Source: Puccinellia tenuiflora (lineage: Eukaryota > Streptophyta > Magnoliopsida > Poales > Poaceae). Taken from it: DNA of 64,000 nt. How positions within the stretch are numbered: position 1 is the stretch's first letter; every line of letters begins with the position of its first letter. The position numbers and the translations under genes are program-made. This document shows positions 12,001-23,076 of this stretch, piece after piece. The stretch is taken from assembly GCA_012064385.1 (NCBI GenBank), contig QRDG01000925.1:1-64000 (forward strand). The letters are read 5' to 3'. The notes beneath the pieces are model-generated. The model was not told the origin of the DNA and searched no databases. It saw only the letters and a program-made list of their open reading frames with translations.

Positions 12001-15000
12001 ATGGAGAAGGTCAGGATTGCTTGTGCCACAGATTTAATAAGAATCCCTTTCCCTCCCATTGAGAGAACATTTTCCAGCCATCCATGTACTGTTTCCAGAC
12101 CCTATCCCTTAGGTATTTGAATGCGCCATTCACATAATGACCGACACCAGAGGGCATCCCAAGGTACTTTTCACTGAGAGACTCATTTTGAACATTTAGT
12201 CTGTCCTTCATTGCTTGTCGAACAACTTCTGGACATCCTTTTCTGAAAAACACTGAGGATTTGTCTAAATTAGTTAGTTGGCCCGACGCCTGATAGTATT
12301 CCTTAAGTACTTCTGTCACTTCATCTGCATCTTCCACACTTGCTTTCACAAACAACAGGATATCATCAGCAAAGAGTAGATGGTTGACCGCTGAAGCGGT
12401 ACTAGCCATCTTTATACCTTGTAAGTTCGATGGTTGGAATAAACTTCTGGATTTTAAGAGAGGCACCAGAGGCGCTCTGCTGCTAGCAAAAACAAATATG
12501 GGGAGATAGGATCGCCTTGACGGATACCTCGAGATGGTGTAAAAGTCTCTAATGGTGATCCATTGAATAAAACTGAGAATGTTATGGTGGACACCATTCT
12601 CATCACCAACTCAACCCATGTGGAGTGGAAGCCGAGTTTTAACATAATCGCCTCGAAATACGACCACTCCACACGATCATACGCCTTCATCATATCCAGC
12701 TTTAGAGTGCAATGTTTATGTTTCAGTGCTTTATTCATCTTCATAAAATGTAGACACTCTATGATGTTATGATATTGTCCGTAATAAGCCTTCCAGGAAC
12801 AAAAGTCGATTGTTCCTGTGAGATGATCTTCGGAAGTATCTTCTTCAATGTGTTAGAAAGAACTTACGAAGCAAATTTATAAACCACATTGCATAAACTA
12901 ATGGGACGAAACTGACCTAGCTTGGAGGGGCTCACCACTTTCAGAATTAGAACTATGAATGTGTCGTTTATATCCTTTGGGTTGTTCTCAGCACACAAAA
13001 TACGTAGGACAGTCGTTGTAACTTCCGCACCACAAAGATCCCAATTTCGTTGAAAGAAATGTGCTAGGTAGCCATGAGGCCTCGGGGCTTTTGTGGATTG
13101 CATTTGATATAACGCATTTTAACTTCCTCCTCAGAGTATGGCACTAGCAGATCCTCATTCATTTCGATTGTCACCTTGGTAGGAACCGTTGACAAGACTG
13201 CATCCAGTCCATTTATCCCTTCCGAGGTATATAGGGAGTGAAAGAAATCCCTAGATAACTCACCTAGCTCCTTTGAATCCTCAGTTAAAACGCCATCCGA
13301 TCTTTGTAAGCTCGTGATTTTGTTCTTCTTTCTCCTTCTACTGGCTCTTTGATGAAAAAAGTGAGTGTTTTTGTCCCCCTCGGCCAACCATTGAATACGA
13401 TACCTCTATCTCCACATGACCTCCTCCCTATGCTGGATTCCACCAGCCGGTCATGGACTTTATTTCCTCATACGTTGGTCCAATGCGACCTGGATCCGCA
13501 CGTAGAGTTTCAAGCTTAGTTCTAAGCTCCCTAACTTGCTTCTGAACACTCACAAAAGTGTCAGTATTCCATTGCTTAAGACTGTTCGTCGCTCTACCAA
13601 GTTTGTTCCTCACTTTCGATATGTTCTATGATGGTCCAACGGACTGCAACAAGTCTCTGAGGAAAGGGTCAAACTCGTCATAGGTCTCCCACATCACCTC
13701 GTACCTGAAAAGGATGATTTGCAGCTGTCGGTCTGTGATCTCTCGGCGAGAGCTCAAGCAAGATCAGAGAGTGGTCAGAGGTTGATGCGGTCATATGTTT
13801 TAGCGTCGCCAATGGGTACCTAGCACACCAGCTAGTCGAGGCCACTGCTCGGTCCAGACGTGTGCGACAAAAAGAACCTCCTTCCACTTCCATTTCTAAA
13901 GTCCATGGCAAACCTGTGTAGCCGAGATCTGTCAGTCCGTAAACATCTACTGCTTCAAGAAACACTGTGAATTGAGCATTGCATCTCTCGTTAACACCCT
14001 TATGTTCTTCTCGGTGAAGAACTTCATTGAAGTCGCCAATACAGAGCCACGGAGGATCCTAGGATGACTTGATGTACTTCATCATGTCCCATGTTTCGAA
14101 ACGTTCGCGGACTTGGGCTTCTCCATATACACACGTCAAACGCCACTGCTCCATATCCGGGGACGAAACAACAACATCTTTGTGGTACTGAGAATACGGA
14201 AGAATTTCAACTTTTATTTCATTGTTCCAATAAATACCTAGGCCACCACTACGGCCGGAACTACTCACTCCAAAGCCTCTATCATAACCTAGCGTCATCA
14301 CTAGTCCTTCAACTCTGCTCTTATGCACCTGAGTCTCAACTACACATAAGATAGAGGGGGCACGCCTCCGCACAAAATCACGGATCTCTCTAATTGTCGC
14401 GGCCATGCCAAGTCCACGACAATTCAGGCTTGTGATATTCATTGCGAATGGCATTCCTCCTCAAAGGAGGCCGCTGATGTTGCTTTAGAGTTTGCGTTCT
14501 TCCCTGCCTGGACTTCCCTGGCTGTTGCCGCTGCTACTTTCCTAAGCTTCTTCTGCAGTGTCGGTGGCACGTACGCTGGTGGAGGGGGAGGAACTAGCTC
14601 ACCGTCCATATTTAGTTGCTTCCTGGCGCTGGGATTAGATCCCACACTCACAACATCTGTCTATGTCTTAAGCAAGCTAGACGCGGTATCTTCCGTCTCC
14701 TCACCCTTCTCCATGTCCAACCCAGCTTTCTCAGAATTTCGCTTCCTTGCCTGGTTCTCTGGAACTTTTGGCTTCCATTTACGCTGACCACAGCCAATTC
14801 CACCGCAGCGTCCTTTGTGTTCACAAGGTTGTGGTGCCTGCTCACACACTCGGGGTGCCTGCTCTCCAAAGAGTCTCATCTTCTATCATCCACTTGCAGA
14901 ACTAAAGATCGGCAGCTTCATACTCCCCCGTGCTGCACTCCGTATAAACATGCCACATGAGGTCGCAATGTTCATAGTACTTGGGCATATTCTCACACTT

Positions 15001-18000
15001 GATTTGGAGGAGCATTTTCTCTCATAACCCTATGGTGATGGAGGTACAATCCTTGCAAGTGGCTTGGGAGGGTTCAGATTAACTCTTGCATGATGTAACT
15101 CTCCCTACCTAGTCTGCACTACTGAAAGCTCAATAGTGATAACTTCACCCACCCTGCTCGCCAACAGTGTAAGCACATCCTTACTGCGAAACATTTGTGG
15201 TATTTTGTGAATCTGAATCCAAGCTTGGACCTTATTCGGCACCACAGATGGTACCGATGTTGAGTCGTCGAACGGTTCCATCATGAGGGCACATCCACGG
15301 GACAACCAAGGGCCATCTTCCATGATCCGCTTCCAATCACACAAAGACGAGGCTTGGATTACGAACAAGTTAGACTCCACACCATGAATCTTGACCTCCT
15401 GTGCCGGATTCCAGGCTGCAAGGCGCAAGCATAGTTGATTTCAGAGTCTGCACACCAAAGGACTTCCTAGTGAGAACCTTCACCGCGGCTAGCCACTTGA
15501 TCTTCGGCCAGCTACCCTACCACATCCTTCCTGAGGACTACATCATCAAGCTCCACCTCATGAAATTTCATGTTCCTTAGTAGCTCATCGATATCCACTT
15601 CTTTTTCCATCTATCCTTCCTTGACACCTGAACCTTCCGCCACCATGGCTAAGCGAAACTCCTAGCGACCTGGGACCTGAAAACCTAACTCCTCACCCCT
15701 TCCAAGGCCAGGTAGCCGGATCAGCCAGCCCCTTGATCATCCCAAAGAGGAGGAGGAAAGAGGGACGTGGCTTGGTGGTTGGAGTCATAAGAATTGTTGG
15801 CAGAGATCGAGATCGCCGTCGTCGTCGCCCAACCCTAATCGTGAGAGTGAAAAGGTCTCTCGCCGCTTCCGTGTGTGGCTTGATGTGCCCATTGTGTGCT
15901 TTGATGGATGAGACAATGGATCACCTGACGGTCCAATGCGTCTTCGCGACTCACCAAACCTATAGCTTGTTGCGCCAACAAATTTGGTATCCTTGATGGA
16001 CTGAGGGGGTCAACGCACTTCAAGGTCTTTATTCAGAGAACAACAAGAATGCCAATTCCTTCATCATGTTAGTCATTCAGGCCAACTCTATGGTTGGAGC
16101 GCAATGCCAAGGTTTTTGACGCACCATTAGCTGCGGCTTTGAAGGTCATTAACTGTATCGTTGAGGAGTGGAGACTTTAAGCTTTTGCAGACATGGGACG
16201 ACGGGAGTAATTGAACGGGGAAATGTCCCGAAGCAACTGGAATCTGCATTAACCAAGCGGTGGGTGTACATAGATAAAAATGACACCCAGAAAAATGATA
16301 ATACTATTATAACCAGATCCACAATTTTTACAGAAACACCCTATGAAAGCTTGCAGAAATGTGATCAAGTCCAAACACACCGTCGATGAAGATCAACCTT
16401 CAGGCACAGCCGCCCCTGTCGCCGCCGAGCACATGGCCACCTGGGGCACTTGCTGCCGCACCGAAGCTGAAGAAGATACTCCGAGATGGCACTCTGGCTT
16501 GGAGGAAGAGAGATCCACTGGTGCTCGAGAGCGGCGAAGCCAATATCTTGGCCGAAGATAGCGGCGGCCAAATGTGCCACCGCTAAGAACTGCCACAACA
16601 CACACAGACTCCTCATCTGCAACATACAATTTCTCCGCCACCGTAAAACTCCAGCAGCCACCAAACTGTTCTCCTCCTCCCCCTCGTCACCAAGGCCGGC
16701 CAAGAGAAACAACCAGGTCTGGAGATAGCAACGCTTATTGAAGGTGCCCGTACCGAAAATCTCCTCTTCAGCTTTCCTCCTCCGAAGTGTGTCGGAGACA
16801 CTCAAGAATGAGTGTCCGGCGTCGCGCCAGAAAACCGGAATGGACAAGCTCAAAGCCACAACCTTATTGCCGGAGATTCCTAAGTTCAGGTCCCGCGCCC
16901 TCAACAGCTCCTGCCACCAAAGCACCATAGAGGAGAGATCCATCACCTTACTCCCAGATGCCACAAAGCACACATCGAGGCGAAACCCAAGCCTTCTATA
17001 TACACTACTAGGACCCACACCTCGCCTCAACCATGTCCGTACGGCATCGCCATCGACAAAAGCCTCGGTTCGGTCCGAGACAACGTATAGGACTCTAAAA
17101 GTATTGTAGCGATGAGAAAGAAAGAAGAGGAAATAAATGAGCCTCCAGTCGAGTGATACTTTTCACCGTGGATGGAAGCATGTATATTTAATGAAGAAAT
17201 AATGATTTCTATGCAATTGATCCAAACATTGTCTCGTACCATTAATGGAGTGACCAGAGCTCAGTCGGTGAGCATTAATTTAATTTAGCTAACTATTGCT
17301 TTTTTCAGTTGCAACCCATATGCAATTAGAACAATCTCAACTGGAGCCCATGAACAAAGTAGTCAAAAGTGAGCACTATTTGTGAAAGGTGGTATGCGTC
17401 TCAAGCAATATACATGGGAAAGAAAGGTTGATAGGAAATGTTATCTCCCCTACTGACGGATAAATCTTAATTTCATTGAGAAAGGATTGTCATATATTTT
17501 GGTAGTATTAGTTCTCCGCCTTGAATAGAAAAAGGAGAATCAGCATAATATTGGAATTCTATGTGGGAGTTTAGTTCCTTAGATGACAAACTATGCATTT
17601 CACCGCTTTTTCTCCTTAATTGCAAACACAAGAAACAAAAATAGGGAGACGATTTGGTTTATGTGATCTATCATCTTTCCTTTTTCTCTTCAACTAGATT
17701 TATTATAGTCACGAGTAATGTACTTACTTTTCTCTCTATCCAGATTGAGGGGGCGAGAAACGAGGGTGGCAAAGGTGATAGCATATGGGATGTATTTGCA
17801 GATAAAAAAGGTTTGTCCCACATGGATTCTTATTTACTTTGTTTAAATATATCTATATAATTAATAGTTGATATTGAATCCTTTTTTAGAACATATCCTA
17901 GACGGAAGCAATGGAGATGTTGCAGTTGATCATTACCATCGATACAAGGTGTTGTTATTGTAATCATTGTCATATCTATCAAATTGTTGCATTTTGTAAA

Positions 18001-21000
18001 ATAACGTGTTTCTTTCTCTTGATTGAGAAAATGTTTCTAGCTATCATATTGTTGCATTTGTACAACATGAAACTACCTCGTTTCCAAGATCCCTAATTCC
18101 TTGTTTGAATTCGTATAGGAAGACATTGAGCTCATCGCCAAGTTGGGTTTCGGTGCTTATAGATTTTCCATATCTTGGTCACGGATATTTCCCGGTACAT
18201 TTCATTTGGTGGATTATGCTTCACATATTAATACACTTCCAAATTGCATTGCCACAATTCCAGTTTTCCCCTCGATATATTCTTCTTGACTATTATTGTC
18301 AGTCATTCCTCATCTGAATTTATAAGTTTGTTGTTCCTGCAGATGGATTAGGAAAGGAGATCAATGAGCAAGGAATTGCTTTCTATAACAACCTTATAGA
18401 TTTCATGATTGAGAAAGGTGTCACATGATTTACTAAATGTCTTGAAAGTTATTATTCACCTATTTATTCACCACCCTTCCACCCTTCTGCCCCACTTCAG
18501 GTATTCAGCCTTATGCAACTCTATATCACTGGGATCTTCCAAATAACCTTCACCAGACTATGGGGGGTTGGCTTTCGGACAAGATAGTGTAAGTTAATGC
18601 AGGCATATTAACTTTAGCTTATGGATTTGTAAATAATATAGTTAAATTCCAACAAGAAATACTACATGGCATGTTTACCTAAGAACACTGCTTTATTTCG
18701 AAGTATTTCTGATTTAGTTTTATGTTTCTATATCTGATTATGGGCCGTCAAAATGTTTCAGAGAGTACTTCGCATTATATGCAGAAGCCTGCTTTGCAAA
18801 TTTTGGCGATAGAGTAAAGCATTGGATAACAATCAATGAACCTCTTTCAACATCGCTTTGTGGTTATGCGACGGGAATATTTGCACCTGGAGTACATGAA
18901 GGTGAAGCTGGTGAACCTTTCTTGGCTGCCCATCACCAAATCTTAGCTCATGCTGCTTCTGTTGATGTCTACAGAAGAAAATTTAAGGTATGTTGAGTTT
19001 CCATTTGAAGTATCATCATTGCGTCAGTTTGTTTGCATTACCTTTGTTTTAATGATTTACATATTGTAGGCTGTACAAGGTGGCGAAGTTGGGTTTGCTC
19101 TCGATTGTATGTGGGCAGAGCCAGCGTCTGATAAAATGGAAGATCAGGATGCTGCAACACGATATATTGAATTTGCATTTGGATGGTAAAGTTTAAGCTT
19201 ACCTTTTCACGTAATACATATGAAGTGTCATATGATTGTTACCTTATTTCATCGAAACTTTTTTTTTCGTTCTCTGTAGTATTTTAGTCATATAGTGCAG
19301 ACATGCCTTCAGATTCATGAATCCTATGGTTTCACTTTATGCATATTTCATGATTGTAATTGCTTTTCTTGAAGGTACCTGGACCCAATATACTTTGGTG
19401 ATTACCCAGAAAGCATGCGCCGGAGATTGGGCGATCGTCTTCCAAAATTCTCAGAGAAAGATCGTGAATTGATGAGGAACAAAATTGATTTTATTGGATT
19501 AAATAACTATACATCAAGATTCCTTGCTGATCAAACGAACCCACAGACAAAACAGATCCATTTTTTTCAAGCTCAACAAACAGAGATAATGGGTACTATG
19601 CTTCAGCTATCGATAACTTGTCTTTTTTTGTCTATAAAAAAAATCGCATCACAACCTGAAAGATGCAGGGTTATCTATAAAAACTCCAGTACATAAACAA
19701 CAAACACGATAGTTGTATTCTACCTTGCTGATTAAGAAGAACATCCCTACTCCCACTAAGCGTAGTCTATTCACCTCTTTTGTCTCCTGTTACACTCCGA
19801 GCATTATAAATCAATATAGGTAAAAAAAAATTAGGTGTTTTCTTGACTCATAGGTGTAGATACACCTATTAGGTAAAAAAAATTAGTGTTTTCTCAAAAT
19901 GTCAAAAAATTGCAGAAAAAAGTTCGGATGTACATTAGAACATTATGTGTTAGCACAAAAAATGGCGTGGTGAAAACAAAAATTTATGACCTGTGCAAAA
20001 AAGACAAAAAAATACTCGTATAAAGACATTTTGGTGCGTCCGGATTTGTCTTTTTTGCACATGTCACAAAAAATATTTTTCTTCACTTAACTTTTTTTGC
20101 TAACATAAAATGTCTTAAACTATATGTGAAATTTTTATTTTGAATTTTTTGACATTTTCAAAATTGTTTTTTGGGTAGTGGGTGCATCTGCACCTACTAC
20201 CCGTAATGGATTTCCCTATAAGGAAGAACTACTTTTCTTGCTGAACTTTTGGCCTGAATATTATGTAACACTTTAGATTTTTGCAAAGTTGCCCCTTGCA
20301 AGTTTTCCTATCCTTACAGATTAATATCATAATGCTGACACTCGTTCCTTTTGGCAGACAAAGGGAGTAGCGGTGAAGCAATTGGTGAAAGAGTAAACAC
20401 TTAACTGAGTACTGCTCATCCATGTAGCTCACTTATATCTCCTAACATTTCATCTCAACATTCGTGCAGGCTGCATCTGAGTGGCTTTATATAGTTCCTT
20501 GGGGTATTCAGAAAATGATTAATTATATAGCAAGGAAATATGACAATCCAATAATATATATAACAGAGAATGGTAAGGCTTCCATGTTCCTAAAATGGAG
20601 ATGTTACGTTTTATTATATTCAAGAATGCATAGAGAACCATTAAAATCCTTCACCGTTCGTTTCCAATACACGTATGAATATCTGCGTACATGATATGAA
20701 ATTGTCATATTTCCCACATATGTCGGTTAAATGGTTTAATCCCATACCTATGTACTTCACATAATATAGAGTACGTAGATTGCTTGAATCCCATACCTAT
20801 GTAATTCACATAATATAGACTATGTGGACGGGTCCCGATCCCAAAGGGGGCAGGGACCTTCGGTTGTGTCTACTACGGCGGATATTGGACCACGTGGCGG
20901 CAACCCCAGACCGGCTTTGGCGGCGTGACATTCCTAGCGGTGAAGTGTCGTCGCCCTCGGCCATCATGTCGGCGCCTTCGCTACATGGTGGTGGTGTGAC

Positions 21001-22757
21001 ATTCCTAGCGGTGATGTGTCGTCGCCCTCGGCCATCCTGTCGGTGTTGGTCTTGTGGGATTGTGACGACATCATTCTTGAGCAGAGATGAGCATGGTTGA
21101 GTGACATGTGTCCCTGGGTGAGAACCTTGTTCCGGCTTTTGGCCGGAGCCGACGATGGCAATGCCTTTGGGGTCCGTGCACCGCGGTGGAGGCATCGTTC
21201 GGGGGAGCTACTCAAGGGGTAAACCATGATCCTCCGGATCTTTCAATGGTGGCGCTCTAAGCGTCACTCCCCTCCATGTAGGCATCATCCAGGAGCTCCT
21301 ATTTTTGTTGATCAGCGGATACAATTTTCGTATCCGCACCTAACCTAGGATGCTCGGGGAAACCCTAGATCTGGGTCTTACGGATCGGATGATGGCAGCG
21401 TCCGGCGTCGCTCTCCTTATCGGGGCATCGTTTTGGAGCATGAATGGAGGGGTCCATTGGTGATATGGCGTGGCATCTACCGCATCGAAGACGACGGGTC
21501 TTGCTGACATAGCGCAGCAGAGTCTCGGCGGCGGATCGGTTTTGATGGGCAAGCGCAGAGCGGTGGTGCTATTCGGCGCCGTGGCAGTGTAGATGGCTGG
21601 CCTGTTGAGGTCATGCGTACCTCTACCTCTGAAGATGGATCAATGGTTCAATGGTGTGGCGGCTTCTGGAGCGTGTGCAAGCGGTAAACGCTGAGGATCT
21701 GCTGGACGGTATGTCTACTCCTCCTACTTCATTGGGAGGGTCAGTGATGCCCCATGATCTAGCCGGTGGGGCATTCGGCGTGCCCAGGGCAAATGCAATG
21801 CTTGCATGTTCTCCCACATTGTTGAGTTTGTAGGTTTCGTGTGGTGGTATCGGTTTGTTTAATGTATGCTTTTGTTGAATGAAAATAAAGAAAGTTATAT
21901 GCATCTTTTCGATGCAGAGGTCGGGGATTTCAACCTCCTCTTCGAAAAAGGCAAAATGGAATGCATAGTGACAGAAAGATAAATTCACTTATAAAGAAAT
22001 TACATTAGCCTACCACTTATCCGTCTTGTTTATCACAGATTGTAAACCAGTATTTTCTTGAAAAGGCGGATGACCCTGGTCTTTGCATCAATTGGTGCAC
22101 ACACCCTTAAATTATTGATTATCCAACAATGCCAAGCGTTTATGCCAAACAAATCAGCTAACAAAAAATCCGTGGTCATCTAAAATTGCTCCGCCTCATG
22201 ACAATATCTCCACCATCCTACCATAAACTCTATGACAAGTGACCTGACAACGAAAAATACACTACTCCTAGACAAAGTCTTCAATAAGTGATCGTCCCAC
22301 ATGCACCAACGATCGGCGCCAGTTTGTTTATGAATGATGCCCTTACGTAGTTTATTTCTGTAGGCATGGATGACGAAGATGATCCATCAGCAACACTTGA
22401 TCAGGTCTTAAATGATACAAAGAGGGTTGGTTTCTTCAAAGGATATATTGCTGCGGTGGCACAAGCAATAAAGTAAGTTTGTTTCTGTTTGCCCCGTAAC
22501 TAATACAGTGTAACCAAAACAAGTGACGCCACTAATTTTGCTAATTGTTGACATACAGGGATGGTGCCGATGTTCGTGGATACTTTGCATGGTCATTATT
22601 GGATAACTTTGAGTGGGCGATGGGATACACCAAGAGGTTTGGGCTTGTCTATGTTGATTACAAGAACGGGCTATCCCGACACCCTAAAGCATCAGCCATG
22701 TGGTTCTCACGCTTCTTGAACGCTGACGCCGCTGACAGCAAATCTCACACAAACTAA
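9038..22757 (+). CDS. Family 1 beta-glucosidase (Os1bglu4/BGLU42 type), 13 exons
   Basis: The product is a retaining GH1 beta-glucosidase of 497 residues. Exons: 9038-9160, 17744-17810, 17890-17948, 18119-18194, 18343-18417, 18501-18588, 18762-18987, 19070-19185, 19375-19592, 20358-20392, 20470-20572, 22364-22472, 22559-22757. Every junction is GT-AG and phases match, so the frame is open throughout. The TINEP motif gives the acid/base Glu189 and ITENG the nucleophile Glu394; the aglycone/glycone-site residues in TSAYQ, YHWDLP and NFEWAMGYTKRFG are present. There is no signal peptide: after MGSKGRGSE comes a run of ten alanines, then the catalytic barrel. This fits the cytosolic rice Os1bglu4/Arabidopsis BGLU42 clade, whose substrates are small glucosides. 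Intron 1 (8583 bp), intron 9 and intron 11 are swollen by transposons. No broken residue is seen; expression is untested. Confidence 0.93.
9065..9094 (+). repeat. (GCG)10 microsatellite in exon 1
   Basis: Ten GCG triplets encode Ala10-Ala19 of the beta-glucosidase. The run precedes the conserved barrel, so length changes would be tolerated and are likely between accessions. Confidence 0.9.
9315..9705. mobile_element. Candidate MITE in intron 1
   Basis: The ends are imperfect inverted repeats: GTAGGATCTCACC on the left, and a right end that reads GGGTATAGGATC with a GGTGAGATC further in on the opposite strand. The interior is AT-rich and non-coding. The terminal pattern resembles Mutator-type MITEs of grasses, but I could not find a 9-bp target duplication. 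Confidence 0.5.
10167..10542. mobile_element. CACTA-type MITE (376 bp)
   Basis: The left end is CACTAGCATAAAAAG and the right end, on the other strand, is CACTAGTAGGAAAAGG. Neighbouring triplets are CCT and TCT, an imperfect 3-bp target duplication. The interior carries many direct and inverted copies of GCCGTGGCGCA, the subterminal-repeat pattern of CACTA transposons. There is no transposase. It sits in the 3' tail of the LINE that fills intron 1. Confidence 0.8.
10546..14454 (-). pseudogene. LINE ORF2 remnant: endonuclease, reverse transcriptase, RNase H
   Basis: Domains follow in order on the minus strand. The APE-type endonuclease (14454-13678) has 'NITSLNCRGLG', 'CVVETQ' and 'SGRSGGLGIYW'. 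A linker with 'GDKNTHFFHQRAS' follows. The reverse transcriptase (13103-12011) has 'RPISLCNVVYK', 'RGIRQGDPISPYLF' and the catalytic 'FADDILLF'. A zinc-binding RT region (11520-11083) and RNase H (11064-10600, 'INVDAALRKHG') complete it. At least eight stops or frame changes break it, so it is inactive. It shares no high identity with the LINE at 23077-24809. Confidence 0.85.
14439..15650 (-). pseudogene. LINE ORF1 remnant (DUF4283-like gag)
   Basis: The frame at 15105-15428 carries the plant LINE ORF1 domain pattern: 'WKRIMEDGPWLSRGCALM', then 'EPFDD' and 'VQAWIQIHKIPQMFRSKD'. Upstream, an ATG near 15648 is followed by a premature stop after about eleven codons, then a second ATG at 15610. 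Downstream, 14439-14651 is a proline-rich and basic tail. Several stops and shifts interrupt it. ORF1 proteins of this type bind the LINE RNA. Confidence 0.65.
15842..16180 (+). pseudogene. Second LINE fragment, zinc-binding RT region
   Basis: On the plus strand a frame reads 'CGLMCPLCALMDETMDHL' then 'VQCVFATHQ', the zf-RVT pattern that follows reverse transcriptase in plant LINEs. After a stop, weaker similarity to the usual tail (an 'ERNAKVF'-like stretch) continues to about 16180. It begins exactly where the antisense LINE's 5' end lies, so one may have inserted into or beside the other. Confidence 0.6.
16181..17743. other. Rest of intron 1
   Basis: 16190-17110 is GC-rich and repeat-like but I cannot assign it. 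A 221-residue minus-strand open frame there (16365-17030) has no domain I recognise. 17110-17743 is AT-rich intron sequence ending in the acceptor at 17742-17743. Confidence 0.4.
19849..20209. mobile_element. Fold-back MITE in intron 9
   Basis: The two halves are inverted copies of each other. AATGTCAAAAAATT, TGTTAGC and GTGCAAAAAAGACAAA on the left recur in the same order on the opposite strand of the right half. The ends are ATAGGTGTAGATACACC and TGCATCTGCACCTACTACCC. It would fold into a long hairpin. There is no coding capacity. Confidence 0.7.
20734..20821 (+). repeat. Tandem duplication in intron 11
   Basis: A ~49-bp unit containing AATCCCATACCTATGTA, then TTCACATAATATAGA, occurs twice in a row with few differences. 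Confidence 0.8.
20822..21950 (+). mobile_element. Non-coding retroposon in intron 11
   Basis: A GC-rich 1.1-kb insert ends in an A-rich tail after GCATCTTTTCGATGCAGAGG and a CTCCTCTTCGAAAAA segment, a 3' end I associate with grass LINE-derived retroposons. Near its 5' end a ~60-bp unit containing GTGACATTCCTAGCGGTGA is duplicated (20926 and 20998). No reading frame of known type is present. Confidence 0.55.
22055..22330 (-). mobile_element. Antisense retroposon tail in intron 11
   Basis: On the minus strand it ends ...CAGGGTCATCCGCCTTTTCAAG, preceded by a TGCACCAATTGATGCAAAG element, the same type of 3' end as the preceding retroposon but inverted. It is short and degenerate. Confidence 0.45.
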
Positions 22758-22884
22758 GCCGTCTTCACCAAGGTGTTAAAATTATATCATAGATAGATGT
22801 TTCTATCAATCTTATACACTTGTACTATTCATTATTATTTCTCAGATATGCAGAGGCCGTGTGTAATGCTTAACTCTATTAAGT

Positions 22885-22890
22885 AATAAA
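22885..22890 (+). terminator. Polyadenylation signal of the beta-glucosidase gene
   Basis: AATAAA lies 128 bp after the stop codon. An A9 run follows about 15 bp later. Confidence 0.6.
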
Positions 22891-23076
22891 ATCCCTTTAT
22901 CAAAAAAAAACTGTTATTTCTCGTTGTGCCACACTGCATGTAATTGATCCAACGTTTGTTCAAATGAATGCTTAAAGAATCTCAATACCTACCAATATGT
23001 TCTGGGTTTTGCCTCAAAAAAATATGTTCTGGGTTAATGTCGGGCAATGGTTAGTTGCTGACAACTCACAAATCTA

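Larger units (their letters stand above)
10141..15840 (-). mobile_element. Decayed near-full-length LINE in intron 1
   Basis: A minus-strand non-LTR retrotransposon runs from a 5' leader near 15840 through ORF1 and ORF2 to an A-run (T8 at 10141-10148 on the plus strand), interrupted by the CACTA MITE. It lies wholly inside intron 1 of the beta-glucosidase, in antisense. I could not identify its target duplication. Confidence 0.75.

Noticed and set aside
16365..17030. 221-codon minus-strand frame in intron 1
   Set aside because: No recognisable domain, irregular composition and position in transposon-like DNA. It was not called as a gene.
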